Assembly (NCBI RefSeq): GCF_008764245.1
Contig: NZ_VTQV01000004.1
Location: forward strand, 114,104-178,103
Source of the DNA: Bacillus subtilis
GTDB taxonomy: Bacteria > Bacillota > Bacilli > Bacillales > Bacillaceae_C
Reading direction: 5' to 3'
DNA length: 64,000 nt
The position numbers were made by a program, and so were the translations under genes. The notes beneath the pieces were generated by a model. The model saw only the letters and a list, made by a program, of their open reading frames with translations. It was not told the DNA's origin and did no database searches. This document shows positions 17,198-26,765 of the stretch, in pieces (within the stretch, counting starts at the first letter, position 1; every line of letters begins with the position of its first letter).

Positions 17198-19515
17198 CGC
17201 TTTTCCCCCTTGCATCTCCAAATGAATTCAGGAGTGACAGGCAGTTCATTGATGTCGACTTCGGCTGCAACAGTTAAAGAATTGGCAAGCGCTGCAGGCA
17301 TTCCTAATAACCCGTGTTCTCCGACTCCTCTTGCGCCATACGGGGCTTCTATATGAGGAGTTGTGATAAAATCGACCAGATACTGCGGATTCTCTCCATA
17401 ATGAATCGGTCTATATGTTCGCAGTTGCGGATTAAGAACCCTCCCCAACACGTCAAATATAAAAGTTTCTCTCCCAGCATAGGCTAATCCCATGCTCATC
17501 GCTCCCATCACTTGCCCAAGTGCTGCTTTGCGGTTTAAGACAGCCCCTATATCAACGACCGTTGCCGCTTTCACTAATTTGTATGTAAAATCTCTTTTAT
17601 CATATTCCACTTCAACGTAATACGCTGCGACCGTCCATTCTGGCCCAGGCTGTCCAGCACCTGTTTTAGGATCCAATTTCGTCATCCGTCTTATAATATA
17701 ATTTCCATGGCCAATAATTTGACCACCAATGGAATGTCCATTTGGAAATGTATAACCATAAACGACCTCTTTCAAATCCAAGCTAACTTTGGGATCATCC
17801 CTTAAAAACACTTTTCCAAAGGCTACTTCAAGATCCTCGGTAGAGGTCCTTAATACAAAGGCCGCAATATCCTTAATTTGTCTGATCACGTCTTCCGCAG
17901 CTTCTAACACGGCCCTTCCTGCCATAAAAGTTCCTCTGCTTGCTACTGTCTTCCAATGATCCGGCGTTGTTTGCGTGTCAATCCTCATTTTTACATGGAT
18001 TTGATCAACGCCCATTTTCATTCGTTCTGCAAGTATTTGAGCAAGCGCGGTCTTCGTCCCCGTACCAATTTCCACTACGCCAGAAATTAAGTTTATGCTC
18101 CCATCTGGATTAAACGTTAAAATCACTCCAGAACTTGCATCTGTATCAATCGTAGAAGTCTTCCAACCGCAAGCAACCCCTTTTACCCGTACCTTTCTTT
18201 CATCTATTTCCTCTATTTGACCCTGATCCCAATCGACGAGTTCTTTTAAGCGATCAATACAGGCAACGACATTCCCTACATTGCTTTTGTTTAATAGCAC
18301 CTGTGTCGGAGTCGTATGACCTGGTAAAATCGCGTTCTTTCTTCGTAGTTCAAGTGGATCGATTCCCAACTTTCTCGCTAATTTATCCATTGTTCTTTCA
18401 AAAGCAAATAGAACCTCGGAATGGCCAAACCCTCTAAAGGGACTGCCATATGGATGATTGGTGTATACACAGAGTGAATTACACCAAATATGTTCAATAT
18501 GATAAGGACCTGTACAGTCAACGCCGCCGGCACGGCTTACATCAATTGCCTTATCTGAATAAGCACCACCATCAAACAAATACAACATTTCAGCTGCTTT
18601 AATCATTCCTTCCTTTGTACAGCCAATTCTAACTTTCGCCTCTAAGCCAACATGACAGGGAGCAGTCGTTAAATCTTCTTCTCTCGTATAAACAACCTTT
18701 ACGCGCCTTCCACCAACAGCTTTAGAAGCGATATACGCTAGAATTTCCCATTGTACAGGAGCTTTTCCTCCATAAGCTCCTCCTACCAAGGGAGTTTCTA
18801 CAACGATTTTTCCTACTTCGATTCCAAAATAAATACTCATTAATTTTTTGACCATAAATGGTGCTTGTGAAGAAGTTGTAATATGCACATATCCATCTGG
18901 TTTAATTTCCGCCGTTGCACTTCTTGTTTCCATCGCTGCATGGCTAGAAGGAGAAAATCGATAATTCCCCTCAACTTGGACTTCAGACTGCTTCCAGCCT
19001 AGATCCATATTCCCTTTACGTATTTTCGTTACATTGGCAATATTTGAATTTGGTACTGGATAGGCAGTTCCTAATTTTCCATAGGAAACTAAATTTTCGT
19101 GGATAATAGGAGCATCTTCTTTTAGGGCCTCTGTTGGCGTATTCATAACAGGAAGCTGATCATATTGGATATCGATTAAATCTGCTGCTTTTTGAGCGAT
19201 TTCGGGACGATCCGCCACAACAAGAGCCACAGGTTCTCCATAGTACCGTACTTTATCGACTGCAATGGGAGGGCGATCTCTAATTTCTTCACCCGTAAGA
19301 GGTAAATCATGACTACCTACTATAATCGATCTGACACCCGGTATTTGTTTTGCCAAGGAATCCTCAATGGATACAATTTTCGCATGACCATATGCACTTG
19401 GTACGATTTTGACATAAAGAGTATCGACCGTTCGTTCATCAGCTGTATATTTGGCTCTCCCTGTCACTTTGTCAAAAGCTTCTTTTCGAATCACACTTTT
19501 CCCTATAACATGCAA
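17194..19515 (-). CDS. Molybdenum hydroxylase, molybdopterin-binding subunit
   Basis: A 773-residue catalytic subunit of the xanthine dehydrogenase family. The N-terminal module opens KVTGRAKYTADE; the active-site region has GGAYGGK near residue 245, YGSPFRGFGHSEV near residue 355, and the catalytic Glu in ARGVGEHGLLG near the C-terminus. The FRGFG loop is xanthine-dehydrogenase-like and lacks the AYxCSFR signature of true CO dehydrogenases, so a purine or other N-heterocycle is likelier than CO. Translation starts at a TTG after GGTGAG. No maturation (XdhC-type) or purine pathway gene is adjacent, so the substrate is open. Confidence 0.9.
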   Translation of the reverse strand: MHVIGKSVIRKEAFDKVTGRAKYTADERTVDTLYVKIVPSAYGHAKIVSIEDSLAKQIPGVRSIIVGSHDLPLTGEEIRDRPPIAVDKVRYYGEPVALVVADRPEIAQKAADLIDIQYDQLPVMNTPTEALKEDAPIIHENLVSYGKLGTAYPVPNSNIANVTKIRKGNMDLGWKQSEVQVEGNYRFSPSSHAAMETRSATAEIKPDGYVHITTSSQAPFMVKKLMSIYFGIEVGKIVVETPLVGGAYGGKAPVQWEILAYIASKAVGGRRVKVVYTREEDLTTAPCHVGLEAKVRIGCTKEGMIKAAEMLYLFDGGAYSDKAIDVSRAGGVDCTGPYHIEHIWCNSLCVYTNHPYGSPFRGFGHSEVLFAFERTMDKLARKLGIDPLELRRKNAILPGHTTPTQVLLNKSNVGNVVACIDRLKELVDWDQGQIEEIDERKVRVKGVACGWKTSTIDTDASSGVILTFNPDGSINLISGVVEIGTGTKTALAQILAERMKMGVDQIHVKMRIDTQTTPDHWKTVASRGTFMAGRAVLEAAEDVIRQIKDIAAFVLRTSTEDLEVAFGKVFLRDDPKVSLDLKEVVYGYTFPNGHSIGGQIIGHGNYIIRRMTKLDPKTGAGQPGPEWTVAAYYVEVEYDKRDFTYKLVKAATVVDIGAVLNRKAALGQVMGAMSMGLAYAGRETFIFDVLGRVLNPQLRTYRPIHYGENPQYLVDFITTPHIEAPYGARGVGEHGLLGMPAALANSLTVAAEVDINELPVTPEFIWRCKGEKR

Positions 19516-19810
19516 ATTTTCTCACCGCCTATTTAACATCCTTTTCCATATATATTGACGGGGATTGATAACTTGCCTATTTGTAGAAAAAATCTATTCA
19601 ATATTTCCTTATGAAATTTAGTATCCAATAAAAGATTTCAAGCATAGTATAAAGTTATAATAAAGTGAAACTTCAATCAGTGGTTTTTTTCATCCCCCAC
19701 TGAGATTAATAAAGAAACCGCAAAATTAGGTCCAACTTTAATGTCTTTACTTCTAAAAAGTAATAATTAAATAGTAATTGAGGCATAAACGATAAAGAAT
19801 TAGGGTGAAA

Positions 19811-20209
19811 ATGATGAATAACATTAATGGTGAAGGCAGAAGCAAAAGTGAACATATTTTAGAGGATGAAGAACTAAAGGCAGTTATAGAAGAACAAATT
19901 GCCACTTTACAATGGATTCAAGCGGTTGCTGTTGCTACTGAAGCAGTACTAGTATCCAAGTTATATTCATTAAAGGACAATGTTGAAGGTGAAGATAAAA
20001 TTCTAACCGGAATTTGGGTACAAACCATTGGGCAATTAATGGAGGCTCTAGGTGTTACCCAGCAGATTAGCACAACTGACAAGCATTCCATATTCGAAGC
20101 TGAAAAAACTGCGGTAACAGGAGATTTAATCCAATCGATTGGGGCAGCCCTACAAGCATGGGGAGGAGAAGAAATATTGTTAGCAGCCGTAGAAGAACTT
20201 ATTCCTTAA
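19811..20209 (+). CDS. DUF6944-like repetitive protein
   Basis: A 132-residue acidic protein with an internal repeat: TGIWVQTIGQLMEALG near residue 72 and TGDLIQSIGAALQAWG near residue 112, matching the pattern G-x-W/L-x-Q-x-I-G of a Bacillus family known as DUF6944. A more distant version (LQWIQAVAVATEAV) precedes them. No signal peptide. The ATG at 19811 is preferred because AGGGTG lies just before it; the GTG at 19805 is inside that ribosome site. Function unknown. Confidence 0.7.
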   Translation: MMNNINGEGRSKSEHILEDEELKAVIEEQIATLQWIQAVAVATEAVLVSKLYSLKDNVEGEDKILTGIWVQTIGQLMEALGVTQQISTTDKHSIFEAEKTAVTGDLIQSIGAALQAWGGEEILLAAVEELIP

Positions 20210-20231
20210 ACGACCATATGTTGTTTATTTG

Positions 20232-20306
20232 TCATAATTTTTTAATTTCTGTTCCACGTCCGCTTGTCTTCTTGGCAATCCATTCTAATGCCTCGTTATA
20301 AGACAT
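20232..20306 (-). CDS. 24-residue ORF sharing the SYNEALEWIAKKT motif
   Basis: A tiny frame with a textbook ribosome site (AAAGGAGAT) nine bases before the ATG. Its first 20 residues match the central part of the spore-protein-like gene at 12484-12696 (MSYNEALEWIAK, then S/GGRGT). It lacks the flanking EEVKRxN repeats. It could be a genuine small peptide gene or the translated remainder of a degraded homologue; the intact ribosome site favours the former. Confidence 0.5.
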   Translation of the reverse strand: MSYNEALEWIAKKTSGRGTEIKKL

Positions 20307-20458
20307 AGGCCCATCTCCTTTCCTACTTCAAATACATTTTTTTCCGCCATAGCTTCTCCTGCACTCTCTTTTGGAATATTAAACAAAAAGCGCTGTTCCG
20401 TATCCGAATCATTCAACCAATCCTTCGTTCTAATTCCTTGAACTTTTAATCTCCTATG
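20285..20458 (-). pseudogene. Orphan coding fragment
   Basis: An open stretch of about 57 codons without start codon, protein-like in composition (TKDWLNDSDTEQRFLFNIP, then KESAGEAMAEKNVFEVG). It is closed upstream by a stop and runs into the small ORF at 20306 in another frame. It looks like the remains of a gene that I cannot identify. Confidence 0.35.
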
Positions 20459-20551
20459 TCATCTTGCAGATTTTTCAATTATAATGATGGTGTAATGATG
20501 GTGTTAGGCAAAAACTCGTGACCGTTTTTTAAAGATTGTGAGGAAATCAGG

Positions 20552-22198
20552 ATGAAGCTATACAATTTCGAAAATTATACAACCCAGACTATTTTCCAAA
20601 GAGGTTATGTTTATTATCTCGAAGGACGTGTGATCAATCTATCTAGTAACGCGGACGGTGAATATCAATTTACTGTTGAAGGTAGAACTGATTATAACGT
20701 AGTAGTGAAGTTAGGCGCGGATGAGGAAATCGTCTATTCCGATTGTAACTGTCCTTTTGATTTCGATACGATTTGTAAGCATCAAATTGCGGCATACTTT
20801 GAATTGCGAGATCAAACCAATAAAAATCATAACACCAAAACACAAGAGCCTTCATTAAAGGAAGTGCTAAGTAATCTCTCCAAAGAAGATTTAATCACGA
20901 TTATAGAAGATATAACTGCAAATGATTTGGTCTTAACCAATAAGCTTTTGCTAAAATATTCAAGTGGTACGGATGCGCAAGAGATTCAGTATTGTAAACA
21001 AGCCATCCAATCCATTGTCCATAAATATATCGGTCGACATGGCATGATCCCATACAGTGATACATTCCGTTTTGCTAATGAACTGTCGGAAATTTTGGAA
21101 AAGGCGCAAGACACCTACCACATTCTTCGCTCTATAGATATTGCTAGTTTAGTATTAATAGAAGGAATGGAGGCCTTTCAATACTCGGATGATTCAGGAG
21201 GAGAGATCGGTTCTCTTGTCAATGAGGCGATCAAGCAGATAGAAGAACTCGCACTAAGTTGCGATGATGGAAACGTGAAAGAAGAGGCCTTAAATAAAAT
21301 CTTACATCTCAGCCAACACGAAGTCTTTAACGGCTGGGAAGATTTTAGCATTGACTTATTGCGGGTGTGCATTCATTTTGCAGAAGTCCCAGTTTTAAGA
21401 AATAAAATTACAGCGGCCATTCACTCTTACTTAACGGATGAAGCGTATGACGATTATATTAAGTATTACAAAGAATCCCTACTTAATATTGAATTTGATT
21501 TGCTGAGAAGATTTGGTACGAAAGAAGAAACAGAGCAATTTTTAAAAGAACATCTTGAGTACTCATCGTTTCGGAAAATATCAATTAATCAACTTCTTCA
21601 GGAAGCAAATTACGAGAAAGCAATCGAACTTGCTTTGGAAGGAGAGAAAAAAGACAAAGGCTATTCTGGATTGGCGACAAGATGGAAGGAATTTAGATAC
21701 AAAGCGTATAAAGGTCTGGGATGGAAAAAAGAACAGGAAAAATTGGGTAAAGAACTCTTACTTAACGGTGATTTCGATTATTACCGGGAATTAAAAGACT
21801 TGGTTCATAAGGATCAAAAAACTTTTTACACTCAATTGAAACAAGAATTAAAACATTCGAGGAACCGGCAAGCTAACGCAATCTATCTCCAACTAATAGA
21901 GGAAGAAGAGGATATCGACGCGATTATGGAATATGTAAAAGAACATCCCGAAAACATTGAAAGTTATGCTGACATGTTAATTGGCAAATTTCCAGAGGAT
22001 GTCACCGAGTTGTATACACACTATATAAAAGCGGAAGCACAGATGGCTTCTAATCGAAAAGCCTATCAAAGTGTTTGCAGGAAACTGAAAAACTATTCCA
22101 ACACGATCGGGAGAGAAAAAACAAACGCATTAAAGGATGAATTGCGTGTTCTATATAAAAGAAGGCCAGCATTTATAGATGAACTTGGGAAAGTTTAA
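20552..22198 (+). CDS. SWIM zinc-finger protein
   Basis: A 548-residue protein. The N-terminal 90 residues hold a SWIM domain: FQRGYVYYLEGRV leads into the zinc ligands C-x-C...C-x-H in DCNCPFDFDTICKHQIAAY. The rest is helical and probably a repeat scaffold (TPR-like), with a basic C-terminus. SWIM domains bind DNA or proteins; in Bacillus such proteins are often beside Snf2 helicases, but none is present here. Ribosome site GAGGAAATCAGG. Role unknown. Confidence 0.8.
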   Translation: MKLYNFENYTTQTIFQRGYVYYLEGRVINLSSNADGEYQFTVEGRTDYNVVVKLGADEEIVYSDCNCPFDFDTICKHQIAAYFELRDQTNKNHNTKTQEPSLKEVLSNLSKEDLITIIEDITANDLVLTNKLLLKYSSGTDAQEIQYCKQAIQSIVHKYIGRHGMIPYSDTFRFANELSEILEKAQDTYHILRSIDIASLVLIEGMEAFQYSDDSGGEIGSLVNEAIKQIEELALSCDDGNVKEEALNKILHLSQHEVFNGWEDFSIDLLRVCIHFAEVPVLRNKITAAIHSYLTDEAYDDYIKYYKESLLNIEFDLLRRFGTKEETEQFLKEHLEYSSFRKISINQLLQEANYEKAIELALEGEKKDKGYSGLATRWKEFRYKAYKGLGWKKEQEKLGKELLLNGDFDYYRELKDLVHKDQKTFYTQLKQELKHSRNRQANAIYLQLIEEEEDIDAIMEYVKEHPENIESYADMLIGKFPEDVTELYTHYIKAEAQMASNRKAYQSVCRKLKNYSNTIGREKTNALKDELRVLYKRRPAFIDELGKV

Positions 22199-22277
22199 TT
22201 GTAGCTCCTTCTGTGAGTCAGTTGTGTCATACCATTTTCCTCTGTGATATAATAATGAAAAGTCTGGGGGAGTGGAC

Positions 22278-22598
22278 ATGGTGAACAAGGAATTAAAGGA
22301 AATATTACGATCCGTCCTAAAGGAAGAACTACAACCTATTCATTCAGATATTCAAGGGCTAAAAAGGGATGTGGACAGTCTTAAGTCGGATGTTCACGAG
22401 GTAAAAAGGGATGTGGACAGTTTGAAAGAAGGCCAAAGACATCTACAAAATGGACAAGAACAACTTCAAAAGAATATCGTTCAACATTTAGGCGATTTCA
22501 CCGAGAAGATTGCTCAACATGTAGATGATCAAACTGCCGCATTGAATAAAAGAGTTTTTGTTATAGAAACTCAAATGGAAAGGTTCACTCGTCAGTAA
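22278..22598 (+). CDS. Coiled-coil protein
   Basis: A 106-residue, highly charged protein. KRDVDSLK occurs twice, 14 residues apart, within heptads (IQGLKRDVDSLKSDVHEVKR) that predict a long coiled coil over residues 20-75, and an amphipathic C-terminal part follows. The ATG at 22278 has GGGGGAG seven bases before it; the GTG at 22272 is an alternative. No membrane segment. Function not assignable. Confidence 0.65.
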   Translation: MVNKELKEILRSVLKEELQPIHSDIQGLKRDVDSLKSDVHEVKRDVDSLKEGQRHLQNGQEQLQKNIVQHLGDFTEKIAQHVDDQTAALNKRVFVIETQMERFTRQ

Positions 22599-22643
22599 GG
22601 ATAACTTACGGCAACGCGCTTTAGAAAGTTAGGTGAGGATACG

Positions 22644-23282
22644 ATGGATTTGTCAGCTACATATAAAGAATATAGAAAAAGACAAGTTCAATTACATTCA
22701 GATATTTTAAATCAATGTGTGAATCAAGTCGACTTTGAAAAAGCTATTGAATTATTGGGAGTTAAACAAAATAATGAGATTGTACTAGAACATGAATATG
22801 AAAAAGATGTCATTCTAGATTTCGCCATTTATGAAAATATAAAAAAGGGGAAAAATGCTGTAATGGAGTTCATAGAACAAAATGAAAAGATTAGTCGGCA
22901 GGAAGAAGAGTTATTAGCCGCTATGAAAGCTTCCAATCCTTCCCTTTATGAGGTTGAACAGATCATACCTGAGAATAATATGATTTGGTTAAAAGATATA
23001 TTTAACAATACAGAGCCCTTCAAAGTTATCGACATCGGTTTGAGTAAAAGTGTTAAAGAAAATTCCCTTGTGTTTACCCGGTTTCTCCACCTTCGTAACT
23101 TTAGCATGACTTCAGGATTAGGCTTTTACTTTACTGCAAATCATAAACAATACCTTATTAAAAGAAGTAAAAAATTAGCAAAAAGAATTAACAGTGGAAA
23201 TACATCAATTGATAGATTCATAGCATTTTTCAATTTAAACCGTTCTGATGGTTTAGCATCTGTATTTGAACATGTAAAATAA
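22644..23282 (+). CDS. Protein of unknown function
   Basis: A 212-residue protein, mainly helical, with a predicted beta segment around VIDIGLSKSVKENSLVFTRF and a C-terminal basic helix. It starts 45 bp after the coiled-coil gene, with ribosome site TTAGGTGAGG, and is followed by a strong terminator, so the two may be one transcript. I recognise no family, signal peptide or membrane span. Confidence 0.65.
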   Translation: MDLSATYKEYRKRQVQLHSDILNQCVNQVDFEKAIELLGVKQNNEIVLEHEYEKDVILDFAIYENIKKGKNAVMEFIEQNEKISRQEEELLAAMKASNPSLYEVEQIIPENNMIWLKDIFNNTEPFKVIDIGLSKSVKENSLVFTRFLHLRNFSMTSGLGFYFTANHKQYLIKRSKKLAKRINSGNTSIDRFIAFFNLNRSDGLASVFEHVK

Positions 23283-23394
23283 AAATAGCCATTTTTGCTA
23301 GATTATGAAACTCAGAATTTAGCGCCGCTACGCCCCATGACAAATTAAATCGTGTTATGCAGTCGCTTGATGGGTAATAAGGATCCTCTCATAT

Positions 23395-23451
23395 AAAATC
23401 GTCACTAAGCAGATAAAGCTTTTCTATAGGCCTACTTAGTGACGATTTTTT
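23395..23451. terminator. Bidirectional terminator
   Basis: AAAATCGTCACTAAG and its complement form a 15-bp stem with a 25-base loop, flanked by A-run and T-run, so it can serve both the plus-strand genes before it and the phosphatase gene after it. Confidence 0.85.
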
Positions 23452-23512
23452 AATCCAGAGGAAATAAATTATACTGCTCATTTCAATAAGATCATGAATC
23501 AAAGTCTTTTTA

Positions 23513-24133
23513 TTACCTTACCTCGGCAAGCCCCTGCAAATGATGGACATCCCCTATTTTATTCACTCTCGTAAAATCCTTCGTAATCGTAAACCAATTA
23601 ATACAGGTATTTTCCTGATAAAAACGGACGTGTTTAGAATCGGATAGACCGATTAACTCTCTAATGAGATATTGATTCAATGTACCATGGGCAAACAGCG
23701 CGATTTTAGCTTCTTCATGATATTCTTTCAATTGTTCAGCGATCTTGCTGACTCTTTTAATGATGATCGCGGGGTTCTCATTTCCCTGATAATGCCATCC
23801 ATTTGGCTCGAAATCCTCTCCAAATTCCGCCTCAGGAAATTGGTCCAATAAATCGCTTAATTTTGCACCCGTACATGAATCTAGATGTCTAACCTCGTAA
23901 GCATCCTTCATCACGATGATGGGCTTATTGACTGCTCGTGCAAAAGGCTGAGCCGTTTGGAGCGCCCTTATGAGTGGGCTAGAAAGAATATGTGTAATCT
24001 CAGCTTCCATTAGCCCCTGCACAACGAGTCTTGCTTGTTCTTCTCCGCGTTTCGTTAATGGACAATCTGGCAGATCTTGACCTGGAGACACATTTCCAAC
24101 AGATTCTCCATGCCGAATTAAATATAATTCCAT
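23513..24133 (-). CDS. Histidine phosphatase family protein
   Basis: A 206-residue phosphoglycerate-mutase-like phosphatase. The catalytic motif LIRHGESVGN is at residues 4-13, the Arg of LSSPLIRALQTA near residue 57, and the second His in LFAHGTLNQYLI near residue 145. These are all the residues needed for a phosphohistidine mechanism. Substrate unknown; the family includes broad sugar-phosphate phosphatases. Stands alone. Confidence 0.85.
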   Translation of the reverse strand: MELYLIRHGESVGNVSPGQDLPDCPLTKRGEEQARLVVQGLMEAEITHILSSPLIRALQTAQPFARAVNKPIIVMKDAYEVRHLDSCTGAKLSDLLDQFPEAEFGEDFEPNGWHYQGNENPAIIIKRVSKIAEQLKEYHEEAKIALFAHGTLNQYLIRELIGLSDSKHVRFYQENTCINWFTITKDFTRVNKIGDVHHLQGLAEVR

Positions 24134-24629
24134 TTTGATATACCTCCATATTCCTATTTTATGATGCCTGTCTAATAATCCACCTTCTCCCTCCTAAAAG
24201 AAATGAGATAGTGAAAGAATCTAACTTCAATGAAACCGCACTCAAATCTACTATATATACTAGTTAACTCCTCTAAGGTATGCAACGAAATGATTCATTG
24301 TTGCTAATTACCTTTCCTTTCCACTATATTCAGAAGGATATTTTTTATGAGTTCCTTAATAGTCTACTATGAGGCTCATGAAGGAGGTATAATATACAAA
24401 ATGTGGGCGTAATGTAAAATGAGTTGCTTATAGAAGGGGCATGGGGCATGAAAAGAGAAATTCCCATATCATGCCATCTTTCAAGTCTGCTAACTTCGTC
24501 AATAAATAAGGAGAGTAGTTTAAATTCACATGACCAAACAGGCACACAGCTCTAGACTCGTGTGCCTGTCTCTGTTGATTGAAGAGGAACGTGCAGCTCA
24601 GCTCTTCTGGTATTGCCTTCATCTCATCC
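24134..24629. other. Intergenic stretch without gene
   Basis: About 500 bp AT-rich sequence between the phosphatase and dhaM. Two open frames on the minus strand have no ribosome site and no protein-like composition. The only structure seen is the hairpin at 24539-24568. Confidence 0.5.
24539..24568 (-). terminator. Probable terminator of dhaKLM
   Basis: CAGGCACAC and its complement form a 9-bp stem about 60 bp past the dhaM stop, followed on the minus strand only by TTTGG. Confidence 0.5.
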
Positions 24630-25001
24630 TTAAAAGCTTGCTTTCACTCGTTTTTCTACCTCATCTAATTCTTTCCCCATGCCTGCCTCTACAGCAGCTA
24701 CATAAGCCCCTTCTACGATTGGCGCTTCAATCAAGCGAACATTCTCCAAGCCACTCATTTCGATCGCCATTTCTGCGTTCATTTTGGCACTGCCAAGGTC
24801 GTAGAATAGCAGCACGCCTCTCCCCTGGTCAACTTTGCTGATGGCGGCTTGTATTTTATCGATACTCGTGCCAATCCCATTCTCTTCCGTACCGCCGGCC
24901 GTTTCAATCGGAACATCCTTCACGACCTGCCGAATAAGTTCTTTCACACCTTCTGCTATTTTTGAACTATGTGAAATAAGAACCAACCCTACATATGTCA
25001 T
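24630..25001 (-). CDS. dhaM: PTS-dependent dihydroxyacetone kinase, DhaM
   Basis: A 123-residue EIIA-mannose-type protein that carries the phosphoryl group from HPr to DhaL. The phosphorylated His is in GLVLISHSSKIAEG at residue 11. The protein ends after the EIIA domain, as in other Firmicutes, with no HPr or EI domains such as E. coli DhaM has. Last gene of dhaKLM, 4 bp after dhaL. Its presence shows the kinase uses phosphoenolpyruvate rather than ATP. Confidence 0.93.
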   Translation of the reverse strand: MTYVGLVLISHSSKIAEGVKELIRQVVKDVPIETAGGTEENGIGTSIDKIQAAISKVDQGRGVLLFYDLGSAKMNAEMAIEMSGLENVRLIEAPIVEGAYVAAVEAGMGKELDEVEKRVKASF

Positions 25002-25005
25002 CCTG

Positions 25006-25620
25006 TTATTTTCCTCCCAACACTTCCGCTAATGCGGCAAACACGTAATAAGAAGAAGCTGCACCGGCATCGATATGTCCAACTGATTTTTCTTTAAAAT
25101 AGGCAGCTCGTCCTTTTGTAGCCGTCAAATTTTTTGTAGCATTCATCGCTCCTTCGGCTTCAGCAAGCAGACCTTCAGGTTCAAAACCATTGTCTTGTAG
25201 CCATTCTACAACAGGCTCCCAAACATCCACCATCGTTTTTTCGCCGGTTGTTGCTTTGCCACGCTGTTTAATTCCGTCCAAAGCTGCTTCAAGGCCTTTT
25301 ACAAAAGCACTTTCATTTAGCACTTGCTGACCTGCAGTAGCGACAGACATTTTTAAAAAGGCTGTTCCAAACAATGGTCCGGAGGCTCCTCCCACTTTAG
25401 AAACCAAGGTCATGGCTACATCCTTGAAAACATCAGCTGGCGTTGGATAATTCCCTGCTTTCACCTTTTCTACCGCTTCCTTGAAGCCACGCGACATATT
25501 GAGCCCATGATCTCCATCACCGATTGGCCGATCGAGCGAAGTAAGATACTCCTTGTTTTCCTGGATTTTTTCATTCGTTTTTTCAATCCATTGAACCGCT
25601 AGAGTTGCATTGATTTCCAT
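25006..25620 (-). CDS. dhaL: Dihydroxyacetone kinase, ADP-binding subunit DhaL
   Basis: A 204-residue helical-barrel subunit holding a permanently bound ADP. The metal/nucleotide motif is RPIGDGDHGLNM near residue 30, followed by GGASGPLFGTAF near residue 75. It relays phosphate from DhaM to dihydroxyacetone on DhaK. The ATG at 25620 was chosen because AGGAAAGGAG lies ten bases before it; the frame opens nine codons earlier. Confidence 0.93.
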   Translation of the reverse strand: MEINATLAVQWIEKTNEKIQENKEYLTSLDRPIGDGDHGLNMSRGFKEAVEKVKAGNYPTPADVFKDVAMTLVSKVGGASGPLFGTAFLKMSVATAGQQVLNESAFVKGLEAALDGIKQRGKATTGEKTMVDVWEPVVEWLQDNGFEPEGLLAEAEGAMNATKNLTATKGRAAYFKEKSVGHIDAGAASSYYVFAALAEVLGGK

Positions 25621-25665
25621 AGGGCGAAAACTCCTTTCCTGTTTCAAAAGTGGCTTAATTATGTT

Positions 25666-26655
25666 TTACTGGCGAAAAGCAATCGTGTCAGCTGCTGCAT
25701 CGAGCAGTGACTTTAATTCCTCATCCAATTGTAATAATGTCAGCGAACATCCTGCCATTTCAAGCGAAGTCATATATTCGCCAACATATGTCTTGTAGAC
25801 ATGTATCCCTTTCTCACTTAGGATTTTTTGAACATTTTTGTTAAGGATATAAAGTTCCATTTCTGGTGTGGCTCCGAGTCCATTGATCATGACAGCAACA
25901 TCACCAGAGAATTCTCGATCCTTAAGAATCTTTTCCGTTAATTCATGCGCAATTTCCATTGCCGTACCAATCCTTTTTCTTTCAATACCCGGTTCCCCGT
26001 GAATGCCAATCCCAATTTCCATTTCATTTTCGTCCAATTGGAAACTCGGCTTTCCCGATGCTGGAACGATACAAGGTGTAAGCGCCATGCCCATGGAGCG
26101 CACATTGGCTACGACTTTTTCAGCAACTCGCTTCACTTCAGAGAGTTCGGCGCCCTCTTCTGCTTTGGCGCCGGCAATTTTATGGACGAATACTGTGCCG
26201 GCAATCCCACGACGTCCTGTTGTGAACGAACTATTTTCCACCGCCACATCATCATTCACAATCACCTTTTCCACCTGAATACCTTCTGCTTCCGCCAATT
26301 CTGCCGCCATCTCAAAATTCATCACATCCCCGGTATAATTTTTAATCACGAGGAAAACTCCGTTGCCACTATCTACCGCTTTAATCGCTTCCAAAACTTG
26401 ATCCGGTGTTGGCGAGGTGAAAACTTCTCCGGCAACAGCTGCATCCAACATCCCCTTTCCGACATAACCTGCATGGGCTGGCTCATGGCCACTGCCCCCG
26501 CCGCTAACAAGCCCTACTTTGCCGGTTACTGGCACATTCTTTCTCGTCACAACTGTTGTCTCAGCTAGTCTTTGCAGTTTTTGCGGATAGGCCATCACTA
26601 ATCCTTCCAGCATGTCCTGGACCGCTTCATTTGGATCATTTATAATTTTCTTCAT
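25666..26655 (-). CDS. dhaK: Dihydroxyacetone kinase, substrate-binding subunit DhaK
   Basis: A 329-residue subunit that binds dihydroxyacetone through a covalent hemiaminal bond to a His, seen in EIGIGIHGEPGIERK near residue 218. The glycine-rich VSGGGSGHEPAHAGYVG loop is at residue 50. First gene of dhaKLM, with ribosome site AAGGGGG. Together with gldA the operon converts glycerol to dihydroxyacetone phosphate. No dhaS- or dhaR-type regulator is adjacent. Confidence 0.94.
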   Translation of the reverse strand: MKKIINDPNEAVQDMLEGLVMAYPQKLQRLAETTVVTRKNVPVTGKVGLVSGGGSGHEPAHAGYVGKGMLDAAVAGEVFTSPTPDQVLEAIKAVDSGNGVFLVIKNYTGDVMNFEMAAELAEAEGIQVEKVIVNDDVAVENSSFTTGRRGIAGTVFVHKIAGAKAEEGAELSEVKRVAEKVVANVRSMGMALTPCIVPASGKPSFQLDENEMEIGIGIHGEPGIERKRIGTAMEIAHELTEKILKDREFSGDVAVMINGLGATPEMELYILNKNVQKILSEKGIHVYKTYVGEYMTSLEMAGCSLTLLQLDEELKSLLDAAADTIAFRQ

Positions 26656-26765
26656 AAAAAGAACCCCCTTAAAAATGGACTATCTACCTTAAGTATAACG
26701 TATTTTTGAGTGAGTTTAAGTCATAAGTTCTCCATAACCTAAACTTTAAAACTCTTGTAATTTAC

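Noticed and set aside
17194..19515. Carbon monoxide dehydrogenase large subunit
   Set aside because: The AYxCSFR active-site signature of CO dehydrogenase is absent; the loop is FRGFG as in xanthine dehydrogenases.
19677..19705. TCAGTGG...CCACTGA hairpin upstream of the molybdenum hydroxylase operon
   Set aside because: Only seven base pairs with a long loop, and no T-tract on the relevant strand; too weak to call an attenuator.
24345..24622. Two minus-strand frames upstream of the phosphatase
   Set aside because: Overlapping frames without ribosome site, rich in rare residues; treated as intergenic.
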